A program made the translations under genes and the position numbers. Shown piece after piece: positions 6,803 through 11,308 of a stretch of 11,308 nt of DNA. Origin of the DNA: JBNJEL01 sp051745835 (GTDB lineage: Bacteria > Bacillota > Halanaerobiia > Halobacteroidales > Acetohalobiaceae); NCBI GenBank assembly GCA_051745835.1, contig JBNJEL010000064.1, positions 1 to 11,308 on the forward strand, written 5' to 3'. Numbering within the stretch: position 1 is the stretch's first letter; the number at the start of each line of letters is the position of its first letter. The notes below the pieces were generated by a model. That model saw only the letters and a program-made list of their open reading frames with translations. It ran no database searches and was not told the DNA's origin.

Positions 6803-6817
6803 TTACATTTAATGTAA
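6803..6817 (+). repeat. 15-bp perfect palindrome, possible operator
   Basis: TTACATT-T-AATGTAA is a perfect 7+1+7 inverted repeat. It lies 17 bp upstream of the GCAGGA element at 6835, where an upstream activator or repressor of the HARE-HTH gene could bind. I cannot assign it to a known regulator. Confidence 0.35.
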
Positions 6818-6834
6818 ATAAACTACATAAACTT

Positions 6835-6861
6835 GCAGGAAAAAGATGGAGGATCCAGAAT
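6835..6861 (+). promoter_or_regulatory. Sigma-H-like promoter of the HARE-HTH gene
   Basis: GCAGGA at 6835-6840, 17 nt, GAAT at 6858-6861. This is a full match to the sigma-H core consensus AGGA-N17/18-GAAT. The predicted start near 6868 leaves about 20 nt before the G-rich ribosome site at 6887. Confidence 0.6.
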
Positions 6862-6899
6862 TAATTAGTTAGATTATCAGAATAATTGGGGGTGGGTTG

Positions 6900-7592
6900 A
6901 TGACAATTTCAGATTTAGCTTATCAAATTCTACTTAAAGAAGGTCAGTCGTTGCACTATAAAGATATCTTTGCAGCAATTAGTGAGATTAAAGAGGTTAA
7001 AAGTTCAGGATCTGTACAGTCTTGTATCTATAATGAGCAGAAATTTATTAGATTGGGAGAAGGCTATTGGGGGCTTACTGAGTGGTTATTGACTGATATT
7101 AATTTTATCTATCTACTAAGTCCTTTGCAGTATCAGCGTGGTATTTTAGAAATTACTCCGGATTACGAACTCTTCTTTCCGCAATTTCTTAAGCAGAGTC
7201 AGATTACTCTTGATTTTAAAGGGAAGCGATTTAGCGGTCAGCAGCAGAATAACTACCAGTACTTAGTTAAAAGTTTATATGAGTTGGATGCAATTGAACC
7301 TTATACTCAGTTATTAATACGGATTACTGACTTATATAATTCAGAATATGAGATAGTTGAGTGTAGAGGTGCAGAGGAGAAGTTTGATTTAGCTGTGGTG
7401 AAGCAACAATTGGCTGATTTAGCATTTGCAATACTTAAGGAGCAAGGAGGGATTATGAGCTCCGCTCGTATTCTAGAGCAGATTCTAATTAAGCAGCAAG
7501 ATTTATCAGTATTACCGCCGTTATCTACTGTATTGCAGTCAGATCAACGCTTTCGAGAAAGAATTAGCGGTATGTTTACTTTGAATTTGTAA
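6900..7592 (+). CDS. Protein with two HARE-HTH-like winged-helix domains; possible DNA-binding regulator
   Basis: This is a 230-aa soluble protein. Residues ~3-63 look like a HARE-HTH domain (PF05066, the fold of the RNA polymerase delta subunit N-terminus): LAYQILLKEGQSLHYKDIFAAI, then a helix, then FIRLGEGYWGLTEW as the wing. Residues ~169-230 repeat the pattern: LAFAILKEQGGIMSSARILEQI, then LQSDQRFRERISGMFTLNL. Between them lies a ~100-residue mixed region that I do not recognise. HARE-HTH domains are known in RNA polymerase delta, restriction enzymes and chromatin proteins and are proposed to bind DNA. There is no acidic tail as in RpoE delta, so it is not a normal delta subunit. TTG at 6897 also opens the frame, but ATG 6900 sits better after GGGGGTGGG (6888-6896). 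It is a single-gene unit between terminator 6756-6793 and the sigma-H-like promoter at 7631. Domain calls are made by eye. Confidence 0.7.
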   Translation: MTISDLAYQILLKEGQSLHYKDIFAAISEIKEVKSSGSVQSCIYNEQKFIRLGEGYWGLTEWLLTDINFIYLLSPLQYQRGILEITPDYELFFPQFLKQSQITLDFKGKRFSGQQQNNYQYLVKSLYELDAIEPYTQLLIRITDLYNSEYEIVECRGAEEKFDLAVVKQQLADLAFAILKEQGGIMSSARILEQILIKQQDLSVLPPLSTVLQSDQRFRERISGMFTLNL

Positions 7593-7630
7593 TCTATTGT
7601 GAATTATTTTAATATAAATTTCTCTTTTAG

Positions 7631-7657
7631 GCAGGACTCCCATATTTAATGTCGAAT
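7631..7657 (+). promoter_or_regulatory. Sigma-H-like promoter of the unknown gene at 7712
   Basis: GCAGGA at 7631-7636, 17 nt, GAAT at 7654-7657, preceded by TGTC as in many clostridial sigma-H sites. It is a full match to the core consensus with the same spacing as the site at 6835. The predicted start near 7664 is about 34 nt upstream of the ribosome site GGGGAGG at 7698-7704. Confidence 0.65.
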
Positions 7658-7711
7658 AATGATATATTGTAGAATGATAATAAATTTAATAATACTTGGG
7701 GAGGCAGGAAA

Positions 7712-8380
7712 GTGGCACGAGAAAATAATATGCGGTTAGATCAAGCTAATATGCGTCTTGCTTACTTAGAGAAGCTAAAATTTACTAAGGATTTGGTGCT
7801 TGATTTATTACCAGCAGATAAAGCAATAAAATTATCAATGGAAGAGGTTTATTCGACATTAGATCAGTTAATTCAGCTATTAGAGAGTGGAGTGGAGTCC
7901 GAACAAAGATTATCTCAGGCTTATCAATTAATTGAAGATAATGATTTATTAACTTTTATCTATTCAGCTACAGAGGATGAGATTTATCTTAAGGTAACTA
8001 ATGAATTTAATTTACAACCTGACTATCAGTGGCAGCTGTTAAATAAGATCTATCATAAGTTACATTATGTATCAGATAGAATTGATTATCTAAATCAGAT
8101 GAACAGAGAAGATGTCTCTGAGATTCAGAAATTATTCATGGAAGTGGCAGTCATCTTTAATAATAATTTATCTGAAGAGCTGCACTCTGATAAGTATTTA
8201 ACTAAACATCTAAATGCCCTCTATCATGATATTAAGGGTGATTTTAACCAATCCTTATATAATAAAGGAACGTTAGATGTAACGGGCGAGCCTCTAGAGC
8301 GGGCTAAAAATGAGTACCGCCAAGCTCTAAAGTTTGATCAGAATTTAACTAGAGCGGAGAAGAAGTTAAAGTTAATTTAA
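7712..8380 (+). CDS. Unrecognised helical protein with a TPR-like C-terminus
   Basis: I do not recognise this 222-aa protein. It appears almost entirely alpha-helical, has no membrane segment or signal peptide, no cysteine, and is rich in Leu, Asp, Glu, Lys, Asn and Tyr. Residues ~191-218 (EPLERAKNEYRQALKFDQNL and the following TRAEKKL) resemble a single tetratricopeptide repeat with the A...Y..AL..D.NL.RA spacing. The helices before it could be divergent repeats, suggesting a protein-protein interaction role. The GTG start at 7712 is supported by GGGGAGG at 7698-7704, seven nt upstream; ATG 7730 has no ribosome site. It forms its own transcription unit between the sigma-H-like promoter at 7631 and the terminator at 8400, which suggests expression in transition phase or sporulation. 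No function can be assigned from sequence alone. Confidence 0.8.
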   Translation: MARENNMRLDQANMRLAYLEKLKFTKDLVLDLLPADKAIKLSMEEVYSTLDQLIQLLESGVESEQRLSQAYQLIEDNDLLTFIYSATEDEIYLKVTNEFNLQPDYQWQLLNKIYHKLHYVSDRIDYLNQMNREDVSEIQKLFMEVAVIFNNNLSEELHSDKYLTKHLNALYHDIKGDFNQSLYNKGTLDVTGEPLERAKNEYRQALKFDQNLTRAEKKLKLI

Positions 8381-8399
8381 TAGTTGCTATGAATTATTG

Positions 8400-8440
8400 A
8401 CAGGTTCTGCTAAGTTAATTGGTGGAACCTGTTATTTTTT
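8400..8440 (+). terminator. Rho-independent terminator
   Basis: ACAGGTTC at 8400-8407 pairs perfectly with GAACCTGT at 8425-8432 around a 17-nt loop, followed by six T at 8435-8440. It closes the unknown gene's transcript and separates it from the ModE-like gene. Confidence 0.85.
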
Positions 8441-8522
8441 AAGTTGTTAGGTTTGAATTTTTTAATGGAACGCAAAGGGATATTAATAATTTTATAGAAA
8501 ATACATAAAGGAGTTGATTAAG

Positions 8523-8882
8523 TTGGGGAGTGTAGAACCTAGAATTAAATTATGGCTAGAGACTCAAGGGGAAGTGGTCTTTGGTACAGGAAGGTTAGAA
8601 CTTTTAACAGCAATTGATTCTTTAGGCTCTCTTAATAAAGCAGCTAACAAGTTGGATATGTCCTATCGAGCAGCTTGGGGTAAGATTAAGGCTAGTGAAG
8701 AGCGGTTAGGTATAGATTTAGTAGAGTCTACTGTTGGTGGAAGTACTGGTGGAGGAACTGAATTAACCGCTCAAGCCCAAGAGATAATTCGACATTATCG
8801 TGAGTATGAAAGATTAGTTAAGGAGGAGATTGATCAGATTTATCAGGAAAAGATGGCTGAGCTATTTGACCTTGTTGAATAA
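8523..8882 (+). CDS. modE: ModE-family winged-helix regulator (DNA-binding domain only)
   Basis: The protein (119 aa from TTG 8523) matches the N-terminal DNA-binding domain of the molybdate-responsive regulator ModE. It has GRLELLTAIDSLGSLNKAA (~23-41), the recognition helix MSYRAAWGKIK (~46-56), the wing GGSTGGGTELTAQAQEII (~70-87), and a C-terminal helix that would dimerise. It has no TOBE/Mop molybdate-binding domains, which E. coli ModE uses to sense molybdate, so sensing must differ or depend on a partner. TTG 8514 opens the frame earlier, but AAGGAG (8508-8513) abuts it. AAGGAGTTGAT at 8508-8518, one mismatch from the full anti-SD complement, lies at normal distance before TTG 8523. 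It precedes the wtp operon by 321 nt, and a ModE-like inverted repeat lies in that gap, so it probably controls Wtp transport. Confidence 0.85.
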   Translation: MGSVEPRIKLWLETQGEVVFGTGRLELLTAIDSLGSLNKAANKLDMSYRAAWGKIKASEERLGIDLVESTVGGSTGGGTELTAQAQEIIRHYREYERLVKEEIDQIYQEKMAELFDLVE

Positions 8883-9160
8883 AAAATATTTCTCTTGGGA
8901 TGAATCTTCATGAATTAAAAAATATTGGACTAATTAATTAAAGTTGAAAATTCAATTTTTATCAATTAATAACTTTATTCTTTTTAAATTTGTGTATAAT
9001 CTAGTTCAAGATTACTTCCTCACTTCGTTCAGGGCGTATGGTTAAACTTATTTTTAATTATATATCATTAAGCTTTTTAAAGTGGGGTGATATGAAGGGG
9101 ATTATAATTAATGGTGATGAGGATGTTGAGTTGTTGGTATAGTTGTTTATTATTTTAATA
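8883..9160 (+). other. Gene-free region between the ModE-like gene and the wtp operator
   Basis: This is very AT-rich sequence with no convincing terminator after the ModE-like gene. TATAAT at 8995-9000 lacks a good -35. A GC-richer patch at about 9016-9040 (CCTCACTTCGTTCAGGGCG) stands out and may be a remnant of an older element. A 17-codon frame (ATG 9092 to TAG 9142, 16 residues) follows a GTGGGGTGAT stretch but is too close to it for a normal ribosome site. A weak TTGTTG-N17-TTTAAT (9131-9159) could be the wtp promoter. Confidence 0.3.
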
Positions 9161-9187
9161 ACGTTATGTCTGATTAGACATAATAAC
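9161..9187 (+). promoter_or_regulatory. ModE-like operator upstream of wtpA
   Basis: TTATGTCT (9164-9171) and AGACATAA (9176-9183) form a perfect 8-bp inverted repeat with a 4-nt spacer, in the context ACGTTATGTCT...AGACATAATAAC. The half-sites resemble the E. coli ModE site (CGTTATAT...ACATAACG). It lies just before the wtpA ribosome site, where a repressor would block transcription. Confidence 0.7.
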
Positions 9188-9203
9188 AAGGGGGGATGAA
9201 AGG

Positions 9204-10202
9204 ATGTTCAATAATAAAAAGTTGAGTGTAATCGTAGTAGTAGTGTTAGTACTTTTAACAGTAGTAGGTTGTACACAGACAGGTGGAGATACTAATGGTA
9301 ATCAATCTACAACTCAAGATGTATCAGGTAAAATCACTGTCTTTCACGCTGGATCATTATCGATTCCATTTAAAGAAGTAGAAGTAGCTTTTGAGAAGAA
9401 GTATCCAGAAGCTGATGTGGTTAGAGAGGCAGCAGGTAGTAGAACTACTGTACGTAAGGTAACAGACTTAGATCGAGAAGCAGATATTGTTGCTTCAGCG
9501 GATTATACCGTAATTGAGAAGTTAATGATGCCGCAGCATACTAAGTGGCGGGCTAACTTTGCTACTAATGAGATGGCAATTATGTATACTTCTCATTCGA
9601 AGTATGGTGATAAGATAAACGGCGAGAATTGGTATAAGATCTTACTTAAGGATGATGTGGCTTATGGCCATTCTAATCCAGATGCTGATCCAGCGGGTTA
9701 TCGTAGTCAGTTAACTTGGCAGTTAGCAGAGAAATATTATGATAAGCCAGGACTTTATGATCAGTTAGATGAGAACTGTCCACCACAGAATGTTAGACCT
9801 AAAGAGACAGATCTAATTGCTATGTTAGAGTCGGGAGAATTAGATTATATCTTTATCTATCGTTCTGTAGCTCAGCAGCATGATATGCCGTTTGTAACAC
9901 TACCAGAGAAGATTAGTCTTAAGACTAATAAGTATGCTGATTACTATCGCGGTGTCAGTTATGAAGTAAGTGGTAAGGAACCAGGTGAGACAATTACTAA
10001 GGTTGGACGACCAATGGTTTATGGTGTTACAATTCCTAAGAACGCTCCAAATCCGTCCGGCGCAGTTGCTTTTGCAAAGTTCTTATTAGGAGAAGAAGGA
10101 CAGAAGATTATGAAAAGCAATGGACAGCCGCCAATTAAACCGGCTAAAGTTAATAATTTAGATAAAATACCGGCTAGTCTAAAATCGGTTGTAACAGATT
10201 AA
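9204..10202 (+). CDS. wtpA: Tungstate/molybdate ABC transporter substrate-binding lipoprotein WtpA
   Basis: WtpA captures tungstate or molybdate outside the membrane and hands it to the WtpB permease. The 332-aa precursor starts with a lipoprotein signal: a basic N-terminus, a hydrophobic run (~9-21) and lipobox VVGC with Cys23 as the lipidated residue, followed by a polar Gly/Asn/Thr linker. The mature protein has VFHAGSLSIPF (~46-56), EAAGSRTTVRKVTDL (~75-89), VASADYTVI (~96-104), SNPDADPAGYRSQLTW (~157-172), LESGELDYIFIYRSVA (~208-223) and a C-terminal AVAFAKFLLG segment. These match the archaeal-type WtpA/AfModA group rather than classical ModA or TupA. In that group the metal is held in octahedral geometry by extra carboxylates, so very tight tungstate binding is expected. 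ATG 9204 follows AAGGGGGG (9188-9195) with 8-nt spacing. The ModE-like operator lies directly upstream. Confidence 0.92.
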   Translation: MFNNKKLSVIVVVVLVLLTVVGCTQTGGDTNGNQSTTQDVSGKITVFHAGSLSIPFKEVEVAFEKKYPEADVVREAAGSRTTVRKVTDLDREADIVASADYTVIEKLMMPQHTKWRANFATNEMAIMYTSHSKYGDKINGENWYKILLKDDVAYGHSNPDADPAGYRSQLTWQLAEKYYDKPGLYDQLDENCPPQNVRPKETDLIAMLESGELDYIFIYRSVAQQHDMPFVTLPEKISLKTNKYADYYRGVSYEVSGKEPGETITKVGRPMVYGVTIPKNAPNPSGAVAFAKFLLGEEGQKIMKSNGQPPIKPAKVNNLDKIPASLKSVVTD

Positions 10203-10982
10203 ATGATGCGTAAATCTCTCTTTAATTTAGTATTAGGGCTCTTATCAATTCTGTTGTTAATCTTTATTTTATTACCGATTGGTAAGCTACTTACCGGCTC
10301 TGATGTTAAATTAGTGGTTGATACCCTCCAGGAAAAAGAGGTCTATCAGTCACTATTAATGACCTTTAAAGCATCACTGGTAGCTACTATAATTACTTTG
10401 ATCTTTGGAATACCTCTGGCTTACTTATTAGCCAGGAGGGACTTTCCTGGACAAGCATTAATTGAAGGAATTATAGACTTGCCGGTGATTATTCCTCATA
10501 CTGCTGCGGGTATTGCGTTATTAACGGTCTATGGTAGAAAATTTATTGGCGGACGGTTATTTAGCTATTTAGGAATTGAATTTGTTGGTCAGTTTGCAGG
10601 AGTAGTAATTGCAATGATGTTTGTTAGTCTTCCCTTCTTGATTAATGAAGCTAAAGAAGGATTTCGAGCAATTGATGAACGATTAGAGAAGGTTTCACGA
10701 ACTTTGGGAGCTAGTCAGACCCAGACTTTCTTTAAAGTAGCTCTACCATTAAATCTACATCATATTCTATCAGGAGCAGTGATGATGTGGGGGAGAGGTT
10801 TATCGGAGTTTGGAGCAGTAGTTATCTTAGCTTATCATCCAATTACTGCACCAGTATTGATCTACGAACGTTTTGCTTCTTATGGATTGAAGTACTCTAG
10901 CCCGATAGCTGTAGCAATGGTGACAGTAACTTTGTTAATCTTTGTCGGTCTACGCTTCTTACATCAGAAGGGTGGTCATTAG
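10203..10982 (+). CDS. wtpB: Tungstate/molybdate ABC transporter permease WtpB
   Basis: This 259-aa inner-membrane protein has about six hydrophobic helices and is the channel half of the Wtp importer. The EAA loop that contacts the ATPase is clear at ~161-182: LEKVSRTLGASQTQTFFKVALP. Other ModB/WtpB hallmarks are IDLPVIIPHTAAGIALL (~91-107) and MWGRGLSEFGAVVILAY (~195-211). The ATG immediately follows the wtpA TAA stop with zero gap, and I see no clear Shine-Dalgarno sequence before it, so translation probably depends on ribosomes arriving from wtpA. ATG 10206 is an equally possible start, one codon later. The ATPase gene begins 4 nt after this stop. Whether W or Mo is preferred cannot be read from the permease. 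Confidence 0.92.
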   Translation: MMRKSLFNLVLGLLSILLLIFILLPIGKLLTGSDVKLVVDTLQEKEVYQSLLMTFKASLVATIITLIFGIPLAYLLARRDFPGQALIEGIIDLPVIIPHTAAGIALLTVYGRKFIGGRLFSYLGIEFVGQFAGVVIAMMFVSLPFLINEAKEGFRAIDERLEKVSRTLGASQTQTFFKVALPLNLHHILSGAVMMWGRGLSEFGAVVILAYHPITAPVLIYERFASYGLKYSSPIAVAMVTVTLLIFVGLRFLHQKGGH

Positions 10983-10986
10983 GATT

Positions 10987-11308
10987 ATGATTAGACTAGA
11001 GAATCTAAGTAAACAATTAGGAGATTTTGAGGTACAAGATATTAATTTGAAGTTAAAGGATGATGAATACTTTGTAATTTTAGGACCTACCGGAACCGGT
11101 AAATCTATCTTGTTAGAATTAATTGCCGGTTTACAGACACCAGATACTGGACAGATCTACTTTGATGATTTAGAGGTTAGTCAATTGCTTCCTGAAGAAC
11201 GCAAGATTGGGATGGTCTATCAGGATTATATGTTATTTCCTCATCTTAATGTTAAAGAGAATATTATGTATGGTTTAGAAGTGCGTCAAGAGGATACTCA
11301 AGCTGGAC
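10987..11308 (+). CDS. wtpC: Tungstate/molybdate ABC transporter ATP-binding protein WtpC (3' end cut by window)
   Basis: The frame opens at ATG 10987 and stays open to the window edge, giving ~107 residues of what should be a ~350-aa ATPase powering WtpAB. Visible parts are an opening IRLENLSKQLGDF strand, the Walker A motif GPTGTGKS at ~38-45, the A-loop/insert region, and the Q-loop VYQDYMLFPHLNVKENI at ~78-94, typical of the ModC/WtpC/PotA group. The ABC signature, Walker B and any C-terminal TOBE domain lie beyond the window. AAGGGTGG (10969-10976), inside the end of wtpB, sits 10 nt before the ATG, and the gap to the wtpB stop is 4 nt, so the genes are coupled. Assignment to WtpC rather than another importer ATPase rests on gene order. 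Confidence 0.9.
   Translation, partial: MIRLENLSKQLGDFEVQDINLKLKDDEYFVILGPTGTGKSILLELIAGLQTPDTGQIYFDDLEVSQLLPEERKIGMVYQDYMLFPHLNVKENIMYGLEVRQEDTQAG

Noticed and set aside
8882..8936. Repeated AAAAAATATT as a direct repeat
   Set aside because: It is low-complexity AT sequence expected by chance here, and no flanking element boundaries are seen.
8937..8960. TTGAA...TTCAA followed by T-run as terminator of the ModE-like gene
   Set aside because: The stem is only 4-5 bp with an almost absent loop, too weak to call.

Overview
The window comes from a low-GC bacterium. Its AT-rich codon use, strong AGGAGG-type ribosome binding sites, frequent GTG/TTG starts and hairpin-plus-T-run terminators point to a Firmicute-like anaerobe. 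The gene content (TrkAH potassium uptake, an archaeal-style Wtp tungstate/molybdate transporter, apparent sigma-H promoters) would fit a halophilic, possibly spore-forming member of the Halanaerobiales such as the Halobacteroidaceae. That placement is an inference, not a proof. All supported genes are on the plus strand. No tRNA, rRNA, CRISPR array or intact mobile element was seen.

Layout. (1) 1-864: the 3' end of a ThrE/YjjP-type exporter gene, its small ThrE_2/YjjB-type partner, and a strong terminator. (2) 965-5533: a tight four-gene block with gaps of 12-29 nt, encoding a class III aminotransferase, a small SRPBCC protein, TrkA and TrkH. (3) 5534-5911: a gene-free stretch holding a sigma-A-like promoter, a terminator about 90 nt past its expected start point, then a sigma-H-like promoter and a long leader with inverted repeats. 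(4) 5912-6793: acylphosphatase and PgsA, ending in a terminator whose stem includes the pgsA stop codon. (5) 6803-8440: two single genes, a protein with two HARE-HTH-like domains and an unrecognised helical protein, each behind a GCAGGA-N17-GAAT promoter. (6) 8523-11308: a ModE-family regulator, a 321-nt gap ending in a ModE-like inverted repeat, then wtpA-wtpB-wtpC, with wtpC cut by the window end.

How the parts work together. TrkA and TrkH form one potassium uptake system, which suits a halophile. The ModE-like protein probably senses oxyanion status with help from elsewhere, since it has no molybdate-binding domain, and represses the wtp operon through the repeat at 9161-9187. The wtp operon would supply tungstate or molybdate for pterin-cofactor enzymes such as formate dehydrogenase. 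The most interesting pattern is regulatory. Three intergenic regions in a row (5746, 6835, 7631) carry GCAGGA followed by exactly 17 nt and then GAA(T/A). This matches the sigma-H (Spo0H) consensus and groups acylphosphatase-pgsA, the HARE-HTH protein and the unknown protein into a possible transition-phase or sporulation-linked regulon.
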